Assembly (NCBI GenBank): GCA_965219015.1
Contig: CBDCNH010000011.1
Location: 558,001-622,000, forward strand
Source of the DNA: CBDCNH01 sp965219015
Lineage (GTDB): Bacteria > Pseudomonadota > Alphaproteobacteria > Rhodobacterales > Rhodobacteraceae
Length of the DNA: 64,000 nt
Direction: 5' to 3'
This document shows positions 50,148 to 58,956 of this stretch, piece by piece (position 1 is the first letter of the stretch; each line of letters opens with the position of its first letter). The position numbers and the translations under genes were made by a program. Below the pieces are notes generated by a model, which saw nothing but the letters and a program-made list of their open reading frames with translations, was not told the origin of the DNA and ran no database searches.

Positions 50148-50431
50148 TCGATCACCTTCGGCACCGCGAAGAAGCCCTCGCGCGCGTCGGGCGCGTTGGC
50201 GAGGATGTCGGCCTGCCGGTCGCCGTCGGTCACGGCGTCGGGGCGCATCGCGAGCGCCATCGGCGTCACCGCGGTCATCGGCTCGACGCCGGTGACATCG
50301 ACCTCGGCGAGCTGGTCCATGAAGCCGAGGATGCCCGAGAGGTCCGCGGCGAGGGCCGGCAGCCGGTCCTCGGGCACGTCGATGCGCGCGAGATGCGCGA
50401 CGCGGCGCACGGTGTCGGGATCGATGGCCAT
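50144..50431 (-). CDS. gatC: Asp/Glu-tRNA amidotransferase subunit C
   Basis: A 95-residue stabilising subunit: VRRVAHLARIDVPEDRLPAL, LSGILGFMDQLAEVDVTGVE and DAREGFFAVPKVIE. Located 11 bp after the TadA-ceramidase fusion gene and coupled to gatA, so all may share a transcript. Confidence 0.96.
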   Translation of the reverse strand: MAIDPDTVRRVAHLARIDVPEDRLPALAADLSGILGFMDQLAEVDVTGVEPMTAVTPMALAMRPDAVTDGDRQADILANAPDAREGFFAVPKVIE

Positions 50432-50442
50432 CGCCCGGCGGT

Positions 50443-51582
50443 TTAGCCCCGCGCCGCGGGGGCCGCAAGCGCGCGCCGCCGCCAGACCTCGATGAGGATG
50501 CCGAGGAGGAGCCCGTTGAGGAGGTGCCAGACGAAATGGGTGCCGAGCGGCCACACCGGGCAGAGCGGCCCGTCGAGCGTGCGGAACGCGAGCGACGCGA
50601 GAAGGAGCCCGCCCGCGAGCGCCATGCCCCGCGCGGTGGCGGGCGCACGGCGGCGGAGCGCGACGGCATAGGCGAAGATCAGGACCGGCACCGGCATGTA
50701 GCCCGCGGACGAGCCGAGCCCCGGCACGCGGCTCCAGAGCGGGACCGTGGCGGCGGCGTAGGGCACGAAGAGCGCGGCGCCGAGGAGAGCGCCCCAGACC
50801 GGCAGGCGCCAGAACGTCCGGTTGGCGGCGTAGAGGTAGAGCAGGATGAACGCGCCGATGGGCGCCACGTCGGCGACCGACGCCCAGACGGTCGCGACGG
50901 TGTGGAACAGGAAGGAGCCCGCACCGATCGCCGCCAGCACGGTGCAGAGCGCGCGGCCGAGCGGCAGGCCGCGGGTGCGCGGCCAGAGGACGAGGGCGGC
51001 GAGGATGAAGGCGAGGTTGGTCGCGGCGTTCACGGGCTCCGCCCAGAACGCCGGGCCGACGCGCTCGCAGTAGCCGTCGATGGCGCGGGTCCAGTCCACC
51101 GGCGTCAGCGGCGAAGCTGGATGTGAAATGCGAGCGTCGTCCCGCAACCCATTGAAGAACATTCGCAAGAGCGCGAGGGACTCCGCCGAGCCGATGCCAT
51201 CGAGGAGCTCCGGCGCATGATGGCTCTGCGGATGCGAGAACACCCGCGCGCCGTGCGCCACGCCGCCGGACTTCGGGTCGGGCGCAGCGTAGACGAGCCG
51301 CGCGATGCGGGCGGCGGCGATGGCGGCGGCGCACATCGCGCAGGGCTCGAGCGTCACGTAGAGCGCGTGGCCCGGCAGGCGCGGCGAGCCCGCGGCGGCG
51401 CAGGCGGCGCGCAGCGCGAGGATCTCGGCGTGCGCGGTCGGGTCGGCGAGCTCGCGCGTGCGGTTGCCGGCGCGGGCCGCGACGGTGCCGCCCGGTGCGA
51501 GCACGACGGCGCCGACGGGCACCTCGCCCCGCCGCGCGGCGGCGCGGGCTTCGGCGAGGGCCATGTCCATCGGGCTCTGCAT
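50443..51582 (-). CDS. Fusion: tRNA adenosine deaminase TadA plus ceramidase-like membrane domain
   Basis: A 379-residue single frame. Residues 1-148 are a full TadA: GEVPVGAVVL, zinc/catalytic HAE at 51-53, PCAMC at 80-84, and DPKSGGVAHGARVF. This domain would convert A34 to inosine in tRNA-Arg. After a short linker (149-161) residues 162-379 are a seven-helix ceramidase-family domain: DWTRAIDGYCERVGPAFWAE, FLFHTVATVWASVADVAP and GTHFVWHLLNG carry the conserved Glu and His residues. No stop separates them; an internal GTG at 51099 is where a separate ceramidase would begin. Confidence 0.85.
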   Translation of the reverse strand: MQSPMDMALAEARAAARRGEVPVGAVVLAPGGTVAARAGNRTRELADPTAHAEILALRAACAAAGSPRLPGHALYVTLEPCAMCAAAIAAARIARLVYAAPDPKSGGVAHGARVFSHPQSHHAPELLDGIGSAESLALLRMFFNGLRDDARISHPASPLTPVDWTRAIDGYCERVGPAFWAEPVNAATNLAFILAALVLWPRTRGLPLGRALCTVLAAIGAGSFLFHTVATVWASVADVAPIGAFILLYLYAANRTFWRLPVWGALLGAALFVPYAAATVPLWSRVPGLGSSAGYMPVPVLIFAYAVALRRRAPATARGMALAGGLLLASLAFRTLDGPLCPVWPLGTHFVWHLLNGLLLGILIEVWRRRALAAPAARG

Positions 51583-51655
51583 CGGGGCGGCATGGACCGC
51601 TTCACCGCCCCGCGCAAGCCTTTCGCGGCGGCGCGGAAGGCGCTAGAGCGGCGGC

Positions 51656-52462
51656 ATGGCCGAGACCCCTCCCGCCGGCGACCGGATCGCCAAGGTGCTC
51701 GCCCGCGCCGGCGTCGCCTCGCGGCGCGAGGCCGAGCGGATGATCGCCATCGGGCGCGTGGCGGTGAACGGCAAGACGATCGACAGCCCCGCGCTGAACG
51801 TCATCCCAAGCGACCGCTTGACGGTGGACGGCAAGCCCGTCGCCGCCCCCGAGCCGCCGCGCCTCTGGCTCTACCACAAGCCCGAGGGGCTGGTGACGAG
51901 CGCGCGCGACGAGAAGGGCCGCACGACCGTGTTCGACCGCCTGCCGCCCGAGATGCCGCGCGTGGTCTCGGTCGGGCGGCTCGACATCACCTCCGAGGGG
52001 CTCCTCCTCCTGACCAACGACGGCGGGCTGAAGCGGCGGCTCGAGCTGCCCTCGACCGGCTGGCTCAGGAAGTACCGCGCCCGCGTCAACGGCACCCCGA
52101 CCGAGGCCGGGCTCGCGCCGTTGCGCGACGGGCTGGTGCTCGACGGCGAGCGGTTCCAGCCGATGAGCGTGACCATCGACCGCCAGCAGGGCGCCAACGC
52201 CTGGCTCACCATCGGCATCCGCGAGGGCAGGAATCGCGAGGTGCGGCGCGCGATGGAAGCGGTGGGGCTCGTGGTGAACCGGCTGATCCGGGTGAGCTAC
52301 GGGCCGTTCCGGCTCGGCACGCTCGCCCCCGGCGAGGTCGAGGAGGTGCGCGCGCGGGTGCTCGAGGAACAGCTCGGCACCGGGCCCATCGCCGAAACCG
52401 CCCCGAAACCGCGCCCCGCCCTCCGGCCAAGGGACGGCACGGCGCCACCCCGCAAGCGGTGA
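51656..52462 (+). CDS. RluB/RsuA-family rRNA pseudouridine synthase
   Basis: A 268-residue enzyme making pseudouridine in 23S rRNA (RluB type). The N-terminal S4 domain is KVLARAGVASRREAERMIAI, and the catalytic Asp is in VGRLDITSEGLLLLTNDG. The family end motif GRNREVRRAMEAVG is present. A basic/proline tail follows residue 245. It is divergent from the TadA fusion. Confidence 0.93.
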   Translation: MAETPPAGDRIAKVLARAGVASRREAERMIAIGRVAVNGKTIDSPALNVIPSDRLTVDGKPVAAPEPPRLWLYHKPEGLVTSARDEKGRTTVFDRLPPEMPRVVSVGRLDITSEGLLLLTNDGGLKRRLELPSTGWLRKYRARVNGTPTEAGLAPLRDGLVLDGERFQPMSVTIDRQQGANAWLTIGIREGRNREVRRAMEAVGLVVNRLIRVSYGPFRLGTLAPGEVEEVRARVLEEQLGTGPIAETAPKPRPALRPRDGTAPPRKR

Positions 52463-52534
52463 CGCGAGGCGCTTACAACGCAGCGCGCGATCCCCTATGT
52501 AGGTCGCGTCGAAGTGGCGTCTGGGGTGTGCGCG

Positions 52535-52615
52535 ATGTCGGGTGCCGGACTGCAGCGGGTCTCGTTCCTTCTCCTGATGGCGCTCACGGTCTACGTGGCC
52601 GTGACGGGCGGCTGA
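52535..52615 (+). CDS. 26-residue membrane peptide leading the XpaC/TelA operon
   Basis: MSGAGLQRVSFLLLMALTVY then VAVTGG and stop: one hydrophobic helix. Its stop overlaps the XpaC start by 1 bp (TGATG), which would couple translation. No ribosome site stronger than GGGGTGTG is seen. It may be a true small protein or a leader peptide. Confidence 0.5.
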   Translation: MSGAGLQRVSFLLLMALTVYVAVTGG

Positions 52616-53490
52616 TGGCGGAGCGGTTCGGGGCCAAGTACAGCCCGGGCGCGGAGCCTGCCGCGGCCCCGGCGCCCTTCGCGAAGAAGCGCCGCGGCCG
52701 CGCCGGGATGCGCGCCAACTTCCTCTTCGTCGCGCCCTTCGTGTTCCTGCTGACCGCGTTCGGCGGCACGCCCGTGGGTCTCGCGCTCGACCTCGGCGCG
52801 TTCGGGCTCCTCATGCTCGCGGCCTGGCTGACGCGCGAGGGGCTGGCGGCTCAGGAGGCCTACGACGCGCGCCGTGTCGCCCGCCGGCCGGCGATCCCGC
52901 GCAAGCTCTTCGGCGCGGCGGCGACCGGGCTCGGGCTCCTGGCGGGCGGCTACGTGCCGGGGGTGGGGCTTGTCGGGCCGGTGCTTCTCGGGCTCATCGG
53001 CGCGGTGCTGCACGTCTGCGCCTTCGGGCCCGACCCGCTCCGCGACAAGGGGCTCGACACGGCGACGGGCTACGAGACCGACCGCGTTGCGAAGGTCGTG
53101 ACCGGCGCCGAGACCGACCTCGCGGCGATGGAGGCCGCCATCGCCCGCCTCGGCGACCGCGACCTCGCCGCCCGCGCGGGTCGCTTCGCGGCGCACGCGC
53201 GCGCCATGTTCCGTCGCGTCGAGGACGACCCGCGCGACCTCAACGCGGCGCGCAAGTACCTCGGCGTCTACCTGCGCGGCGCGCGCGACGCCGCGACCAA
53301 GTTCGAAGGGTTGGGCACGGACCGCACGGCCGAGGACCGCGCGAGGTTCACGGCCCTTCTCGGCGACCTCGAGACGCGGTTTGCCGCCCGTACCGCGACG
53401 CTCGCCGCCGACAACCGCCTCGACCTCGCCGTCGAGGTGGACGTGCTGCGCGAGCGTCTGGCGCAGGACGGCATCCAGACCCGCGATTGA
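52615..53490 (+). CDS. XpaC-family membrane protein
   Basis: A 291-residue protein of the family annotated as 5-bromo-4-chloroindolyl phosphate hydrolysis (XpaC). A basic N-terminus (FAKKRRGRAGMRANF) precedes two hydrophobic hairpins (residues 38-80 and 98-140). The cytoplasmic C-terminal half is helical (EDDPRDLNAARKYLGVYLRG). XpaC is found next to TelA in many bacteria, as here (32 bp). Its activity is unknown; the name comes from a Bacillus phenotype. Confidence 0.88.
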   Translation: MAERFGAKYSPGAEPAAAPAPFAKKRRGRAGMRANFLFVAPFVFLLTAFGGTPVGLALDLGAFGLLMLAAWLTREGLAAQEAYDARRVARRPAIPRKLFGAAATGLGLLAGGYVPGVGLVGPVLLGLIGAVLHVCAFGPDPLRDKGLDTATGYETDRVAKVVTGAETDLAAMEAAIARLGDRDLAARAGRFAAHARAMFRRVEDDPRDLNAARKYLGVYLRGARDAATKFEGLGTDRTAEDRARFTALLGDLETRFAARTATLAADNRLDLAVEVDVLRERLAQDGIQTRD

Positions 53491-53522
53491 CCAGAGGCCC
53501 GCGAATGACCGAAGGAAAGCCC

Positions 53523-54716
53523 ATGACCGAAGAGCTCCGCCCGAAACGCGCCGTGGCCACCGCCGACGTCGAGGCCGTCACCGCCGTGACGCTGCCCGAG
53601 CCCGAGCAGGCGATCGTGCCTCTCCGGGAGGCCGATCCCGCGGTCGCCGCCGCCATCGCCAAACGGATGGACGAGATCGACATCGCCAACACGACGTCGA
53701 TCATCGGCTTCGGCGCGGGCGCGCAGGCGGAGCTGCAGCAGATCAGCCAGGCGATGCTGGCGGACGTGAAGAACAAGGACGTGGGCCCGGCGGGCGACAG
53801 CCTGCGCGAGATCGTGACGACGATCCGCGGCTTCTCGGTGTCGGAGCTCGACGTGCGGCGCAAGGCGTCGTGGTGGGAGCGTCTCCTCGGCCGCACCGCG
53901 CCGTTCGCCAAGTTCGTGGCGAAATACGAGACCGTGCAGGGCCAGATCGACCGCATCTCTGACAGCCTCCTCACGCACGAGCACACGCTCCTCAAGGACG
54001 TCAAATCGCTCGACCTCCTCTATGGCAAGACGCTGACGTTCTACGACGAGCTCGGCCTCTACATCGCGGCGGGCGAGGAGAAGCTCCGCGAGATGGACGA
54101 GGCGACGATCCCGGCGAAGGAGACGGCGGTCGCTGCTGCGGCCGAGCGCGACGGGGTGATGGAGGCGCAGGAGCTGCGCGACCTGCGCGCGGTGCGCGAC
54201 GACCTCGAGCGGCGGGTGCATGACCTGAAGCTGACGCGGCAGGTCACGATGCAGTCGCTGCCCTCGATCCGGCTCGTCCAGGAGAACGACAAGAGCCTGG
54301 TGACGAAGATTTCGTCGACGCTGATGAACACGGTGCCGCTGTGGGAGACGCAGCTCGCGCAGGCGGTGACGATCCAGCGCTCGCGCGAGGCGGCGGAGGC
54401 GGTGCGGGGGGCGAACGACCTCACGAACGAGCTCCTGACCGCGAACGCCGAGAACCTGCAGCAGGCGAACCGCGTGGTCCGCACCGAGATGGAGCGCGGC
54501 GTGTTCGACATCGAGGCCGTGAAGAAGGCGAACGCGACGCTGATCGCCACGATCAACGAGAGCCTCGCCATCGCCGACCAGGGCAAGGCCAAGCGCGCGG
54601 CGGCCGAGCAGGACCTCACCCGGATGGAGGCGGACCTGCGCGGCACGCTGGCGCAGGCGAGCGCCCGGCGCGACAAGACCGGGAGCAACGCCGGCACGTC
54701 CGTCCCGCGGGCCTGA
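53523..54716 (+). CDS. TelA-family toxic anion resistance protein
   Basis: A 397-residue soluble, mostly helical protein. Family blocks include GFGAGAQAELQQISQAML, FAKFVAKYETVQGQIDRISD, KDVKSLDLLYGKTLTFYDEL and ENLQQANRVVRTEMERGVFD. TelA confers tellurite and colistin/nisin-type resistance in some bacteria and belongs to the Ter-linked membrane-stress gene set. The start at 53523 follows GAAGGAAAG; an ATG at 53505 is an alternative. Confidence 0.93.
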   Translation: MTEELRPKRAVATADVEAVTAVTLPEPEQAIVPLREADPAVAAAIAKRMDEIDIANTTSIIGFGAGAQAELQQISQAMLADVKNKDVGPAGDSLREIVTTIRGFSVSELDVRRKASWWERLLGRTAPFAKFVAKYETVQGQIDRISDSLLTHEHTLLKDVKSLDLLYGKTLTFYDELGLYIAAGEEKLREMDEATIPAKETAVAAAAERDGVMEAQELRDLRAVRDDLERRVHDLKLTRQVTMQSLPSIRLVQENDKSLVTKISSTLMNTVPLWETQLAQAVTIQRSREAAEAVRGANDLTNELLTANAENLQQANRVVRTEMERGVFDIEAVKKANATLIATINESLAIADQGKAKRAAAEQDLTRMEADLRGTLAQASARRDKTGSNAGTSVPRA

Positions 54717-54719
54717 CGG

Positions 54720-55625
54720 ATGCGCTGGCTGGCTTTCGTGCTGGCTCTCGCGGGGTGCGCCGAGGTCGCGCCGCCGCATGTGGCGCCGCATCCGCGGCCG
54801 GACCGCGCCGCTCAGCCGACGGCGGTGAGCGCCGAGGCGACGGTCTACTACGCGCGCCTCGAGGCCGGGCAGGTCGCGCAAGGGCTGATGCGGACCGACC
54901 GCGGCGGCCCCGATGCGCCCTACGATGCGCGCGACCTTGCGACGAACTTCCTGCGGATCGCGTTCTGGGACGAGTATGCCGCGACCGGAGCAGAGCCCGT
55001 CGAGGGGCCGCGCGCGAACCGGCTCTATCGCTGGCTCGAGCCTGTCCGGTTCGACGTGACCTTCGGGCGCGCGGTGCCCGAGCACGCGAAGCCGATCGTC
55101 TCGGGCGAGGTCGCGGACTACGCGGATGAGCTCGCCCGCGCCAGCGGGCACGCCGTCAGCGTGGTGCCGGAGCGGGGCAACTTCCATGTCCTCATCCTCA
55201 CCGAGGACGAGCGCCGCGGGGCCGGGCCGCTCCTGCGCGCGCTCGTGCCCGGCATCCGCGCGGCGGATGTCGCGGCAATCACCGACCTGCCGCAGGCGCA
55301 GCTCTGCACCGTGTTCGCGTTCTCCGCGCCGGGCGTGCCCATCTATACCGGCGCTGTCGCGGTCATCCGCGCCGAGCACCCGGACCTGATGCGCCGGTCG
55401 TGCATCGACGAGGAGCTGGCGCAGGGGATGGGGCTTGCCAACGACAGCCCGGTCGCACGGCCCTCGATCTTCAACGACGACGAGGAGTTCGCGCTCCTGA
55501 CGACGCAGGATGCGCTGATGCTCCGGATGCTCTACGACCCGCGCCTCATTCCCGGCATGACCGAGGCCGACGCGCAGGGCACGGTCGAGGTCATCGCGGC
55601 GGAGCTTCTCGGCGGCGGCACCTGA
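54720..55625 (+). CDS. DUF2927 lipoprotein
   Basis: A 301-residue protein with signal peptide MRWLAFVLALAGC (lipobox LAGC) and a DUF2927 domain. NFLRIAFWDEYA, LYRWLEPVRFDVTFG and SCIDEELAQGMGLANDSPVA, then ARPSIFNDDEEFALLTTQDA, are the family signatures. DUF2927 proteins resemble metalloprotease-like secreted proteins but no function is established. It starts 3 bp after telA, so it is in the operon. Confidence 0.88.
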   Translation: MRWLAFVLALAGCAEVAPPHVAPHPRPDRAAQPTAVSAEATVYYARLEAGQVAQGLMRTDRGGPDAPYDARDLATNFLRIAFWDEYAATGAEPVEGPRANRLYRWLEPVRFDVTFGRAVPEHAKPIVSGEVADYADELARASGHAVSVVPERGNFHVLILTEDERRGAGPLLRALVPGIRAADVAAITDLPQAQLCTVFAFSAPGVPIYTGAVAVIRAEHPDLMRRSCIDEELAQGMGLANDSPVARPSIFNDDEEFALLTTQDALMLRMLYDPRLIPGMTEADAQGTVEVIAAELLGGGT

Positions 55626-55643
55626 AACCAAGCGGAGGCACAC

Positions 55644-56765
55644 ATGGGCATTCTCGACTTCCTCAAGGGCGAGTTCATCGACGTCATCGCCTGGACGGAC
55701 GACACGCGCGACACGATGGTCTGGCGCTTCGAGCGCGAGGGCCATGCGATCAAGTACGGCGCCAAGCTCACGGTGCGCGAGGGGCAGGCGGCGGTGTTCG
55801 TGCACGAGGGCCAGCTCGCCGACGTGTTCAAGCCCGGGCTCTACATGCTCGAGACCAACAACATGCCGATCCTGACGACGCTGCAGCACTGGGACCACGG
55901 GTTCCAGTCGCCGTTCAAATCGGAGATCTACTTCGTCGCGACGACGCGCTTCAACGACCTGAAATGGGGCACGAAGAACCCGATCATGCTGCGCGACCCC
56001 GAGTTCGGGCCGCTCCGGCTCCGGGCGTTCGGCACCTATTCGGTGCGCGTCGCGGACCCGGCGGTGTTCCTGCGCGAGATCGTCGGCACCGACGGCGAGT
56101 TCACGATGGACGAGATCAGCTTTCAGATCCGCAACGTGATCGTCGAGGCGTTCAGCCGCACGGTGGCCACCGCCAACATCGCGGCGCTCGATCTCGCGGG
56201 CAACACGGGCGAGCTCTCGAGCCGGGTGACGGAGGCCATCGCGCCGACGATCGCGGGCTACGGGCTCGAGCTGCCCGAGCTCTACATCGAGAACGTGTCG
56301 CTGCCCGAGGCGGTCGAGGCGGCGCTCGACAAGCGCACCTCGATGGGGATCGTGGGCGATCTCGGCAAGTACGCGCAGTTCTCCGCGGCGGACGCGATGT
56401 CGACCGCGGCGGCGCAGCCCGGCGGCACGATGGGGGCCGGCATGGGCGTCGGGCTCGGGATGGCGGCGGCGCAGACGGCGGCGCAGACGGCGGCGCAGAG
56501 CATGGCGGGTCCGTGGGGTCCGGTGCCGCAGGCGGCGCCACCGCCGCCGCCGGTCGAGCGGGTCTGGCACATCGCCGAGAACGGCGCGACGCGGGGGCCG
56601 TTCTCGCGCGCGAGCCTCGGGCGGATGGCGGCGGACGGAAGCCTCGCGCGCGCCACGCTGGTCTGGACCGCGGGGCAGGACGGCTGGCTCGCAGCGGGCG
56701 AGATCACCGAGCTCGCGCAGCTCTTCACCGTGGCGCCGCCGCCGCCACCACCGCCGGCCGCCTGA
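55644..56765 (+). CDS. SPFH-domain protein with C-terminal GYF-type domain
   Basis: A 373-residue protein. Residues 1-215 are an SPFH (band-7-like, YdjI/virion-core type) domain: FIDVIAWTDDTRDTMVWRFE, GLYMLETNNMPIL and ISFQIRNVIVEAFSRTVA. Residues 255-305 are Ala/Gln/Pro-rich, including ten prolines in short runs. Residues 307-360 are a GYF_2 domain (VWHIAENGATRGPFSRASLG, WTAGQDGWLAAGEI), which usually binds proline-rich tails. It ends in a polyproline tail (APPPPPPPAA) that could be the ligand of such domains. Confidence 0.9.
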   Translation: MGILDFLKGEFIDVIAWTDDTRDTMVWRFEREGHAIKYGAKLTVREGQAAVFVHEGQLADVFKPGLYMLETNNMPILTTLQHWDHGFQSPFKSEIYFVATTRFNDLKWGTKNPIMLRDPEFGPLRLRAFGTYSVRVADPAVFLREIVGTDGEFTMDEISFQIRNVIVEAFSRTVATANIAALDLAGNTGELSSRVTEAIAPTIAGYGLELPELYIENVSLPEAVEAALDKRTSMGIVGDLGKYAQFSAADAMSTAAAQPGGTMGAGMGVGLGMAAAQTAAQTAAQSMAGPWGPVPQAAPPPPPVERVWHIAENGATRGPFSRASLGRMAADGSLARATLVWTAGQDGWLAAGEITELAQLFTVAPPPPPPPAA

Positions 56766-56771
56766 ACGGCC

Positions 56772-57866
56772 GTGCCCGACCGGGTCTTTCCCTGCGCGCA
56801 GTGCGGGGCCGCGCTGCGCTTCGCACCGGGGCAGACGCGGCTGACGTGCGACCATTGCGGGCATGTGCAGGACATCCCCGAGGCCGCGACGCACGACGTC
56901 CGCACCGCGCTGGGCGAGATCGACTACCGCGCGGCGCTGCGGCACCTGCCGGAGGAGAAGCTTACCGACGCCGCGACCGTGACCTGCCCGAACTGCGGCG
57001 CGCACGTGACGCTCGAGCCGGGCGTCACGGCCTCGCGCTGCCCGTTCTGCGCCACGCCGATCGCGGCCGGCGGCGGGCTCGAGCGCCAGATCCGTCCGCA
57101 GGCCATCGTGCCGTTCGCGCTGACCGAGGCAAAGGCGCGCGCGGCGATGACGGGCTGGCTCGGGAGCCTGTGGTTTGCGCCCTCGGGGCTCACGGACTAC
57201 GCGCGGAAGGGGCGCCGCCTCGCGGGCGTCTACGTGCCCTACTGGACCTTCGACGCCGAGGCCACGACGCGCTACCAAGGCGAGCGCGGCGACCATTATT
57301 ACGAGACGCGGACGGTGATGGTGACGGTCGATGGCCGGCAGCAGGCGCAGCAGCAGCAGGTGCTGCGCGTCGCCTGGCGCGGCGCTTCGGGAACCGTGCG
57401 CCGGGCCTTCGACGACGTGCTGGCGATGGCCGCGACGAGCCTGCCGCGCGACCTCGCGGACGGACTCGAGCCCTGGGATCTCGGCGCGCTCCGGCCCTAT
57501 GCCGCCGACTACGTGGCGGGGTTCCAGGCGGAGGCCTACACGGTGCCGCTCGAGGCGGGCCACGAGATCGCACGGGCGGCGATGGACCGGGTGATCGAGG
57601 CCGACATCCGCCGCGACATCGGCGGCGACGAGCAGCGCATCCATGCGGTCGAGACGGCGCTCGCCGCCGAGACCTTCAAGCACATCCTGCTGCCGGTCTG
57701 GCTCGCGGCCTACAAGTTCCGCGGCCGGAGCTTCCGCTTCATCGTCAACGGCCAGACCGGCCGGGTGCAGGGCGAGCGGCCCTGGTCGGCCTGGAAGATC
57801 GCGTTCGCGGTGATCGCGGCGCTCCTCGTGGCGGCGGTGGTGGCCTATGTCGCGCAAGGGCGGTGA
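56772..57866 (+). CDS. Zinc-ribbon protein with C-terminal membrane helix
   Basis: A 364-residue protein starting with GTG. Two zinc-ribbon units lie at the N-terminus (CAQCGAALR...CDHCGHVQ and CPNCGAHVT...CPFCATPI). A large domain follows (VYVPYWTFDAEATTRYQGER, HILLPVWLAAYKFRGRSFRF, IVNGQTGRVQGERPWS). One membrane helix lies near residues 335-360. Proteins of this plan accompany SPFH/YdjI genes. The starts and stops in this cluster are 3-32 bp apart, supporting one operon. Confidence 0.85.
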   Translation: MPDRVFPCAQCGAALRFAPGQTRLTCDHCGHVQDIPEAATHDVRTALGEIDYRAALRHLPEEKLTDAATVTCPNCGAHVTLEPGVTASRCPFCATPIAAGGGLERQIRPQAIVPFALTEAKARAAMTGWLGSLWFAPSGLTDYARKGRRLAGVYVPYWTFDAEATTRYQGERGDHYYETRTVMVTVDGRQQAQQQQVLRVAWRGASGTVRRAFDDVLAMAATSLPRDLADGLEPWDLGALRPYAADYVAGFQAEAYTVPLEAGHEIARAAMDRVIEADIRRDIGGDEQRIHAVETALAAETFKHILLPVWLAAYKFRGRSFRFIVNGQTGRVQGERPWSAWKIAFAVIAALLVAAVVAYVAQGR

Positions 57867-57920
57867 TTGCGCGGGGCGCGGGGCTCGACTAACGCTGCGG
57901 CGGACCGGGAGGGACCACGC

Positions 57921-58844
57921 ATGATCCTGTGCTGCGGCGCATCGCTGATCGACATGCTGCCGCGCACGAGCACGTCGGGCGAGACGGCCTTCGCGCCCTA
58001 TCCGGGCGGCGAGGTGTTCAACGCGGCGATCGCGCTCGGGCGGCTCGGGGCGCCGGCGGGGTTCCTGACGGGGCTCTCGACGGACCTCTTCGGGACGATG
58101 CTGGCGGAGGCGCTCGCGGCGTCGGGGGTGGATGCGCGCCTCGCGCCACGCTTCGAGCGGCCGACGACGCTCGCGTTCGTGACGCTGACGGGCGGGCAGG
58201 CGCGCTACGCCTTCTACGACGAGGGCACCGCGGGGCGGCTCGTCTCCGAAGCCGACCTGCCGGCGCTGCCGGACGCGGTGCGGGCGGCGTTCTTCGGCGG
58301 CATAGCACTCGCGGTGGAGCCTTCGGGGACGACGTGGGAGAGCTACATGCGGGCCGCCTCGGGGCGCGTGGTGACGATGCTCGACCCGAACATCCGCACC
58401 TCGTTCATCGGCGACGAGCGGGCGTTCCGCGGCCGCATCGAGCGGATGATCGCGATGGCGGACATCGTGAAGCTGAGCGACGAGGACCTCGCATGGATTT
58501 GCGGGCCGGGCGAGGTCGAGCCGCTGGCGCGCGGGCTTCTGGGGCTGGGCCCGAAGGCGGTGTTCGTGACCGAAGGGAGCCGCGGCGCGCGGGCGTTCAC
58601 GGCGACCGGGGCGGCGCATGTCACAGCCCGGCGCGTCGCGGTGGTCGATACCGTCGGGGCCGGCGACACCTTCAACGCAGGCATCCTTGCAGCGCTCGAT
58701 CGGGCGGGAAAGCTCGACCGCAGGGCGGTCGCGGCGCTGACCGAGGCCGATCTCGGCGCGGCGCTCGATCTCGGCGCGCGGGCGGCGGCGGTGACGGTGA
58801 GCCGCGCGGGCGCGAACCCGCCCTGGGCGCACGAACTCGGCTGA
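57921..58844 (+). CDS. PfkB-family sugar kinase (fructokinase-like)
   Basis: A 307-residue kinase. The N-terminal signature region is YPGGEVFNAAIALGRLGAPA, and the C-terminal catalytic signature is DTVGAGDTFNAGIL with its Asp. In polyol-using Rhodobacterales a fructokinase (MtlZ) phosphorylates fructose from mannitol or sorbitol. The polyol transporter 3.5 kb downstream makes that role attractive, but the gene is not in the same run. Confidence 0.9.
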   Translation: MILCCGASLIDMLPRTSTSGETAFAPYPGGEVFNAAIALGRLGAPAGFLTGLSTDLFGTMLAEALAASGVDARLAPRFERPTTLAFVTLTGGQARYAFYDEGTAGRLVSEADLPALPDAVRAAFFGGIALAVEPSGTTWESYMRAASGRVVTMLDPNIRTSFIGDERAFRGRIERMIAMADIVKLSDEDLAWICGPGEVEPLARGLLGLGPKAVFVTEGSRGARAFTATGAAHVTARRVAVVDTVGAGDTFNAGILAALDRAGKLDRRAVAALTEADLGAALDLGARAAAVTVSRAGANPPWAHELG

Positions 58845-58913
58845 GACATGCGGCGGGCTCGGGGCGCTCCCGCACCCGCGGGCCCGTGACCGGGCCCTTG
58901 GCCTTGGGCCGGG

Positions 58914-58956
58914 CGCGCCCTTCGGGCGCGAACAGGAAGCGCGCCCTTCGGGCGCG
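58914..58956. repeat. Two copies of a 17-bp hairpin repeat
   Basis: CGCGCCCTTCGGGCGCG occurs at 58914-58930 and 58940-58956. Each can fold as a 7-bp stem with a TTC loop, and the pair is spaced by 26 bp. They lie in the 201-bp gap after the kinase gene. They may act as a terminator or mRNA stabiliser; no T-run follows. Confidence 0.7.

Noticed and set aside
58914..58956. Paired hairpins as an intrinsic terminator
   Set aside because: Stems are perfect but neither is followed by a T-run on either strand.
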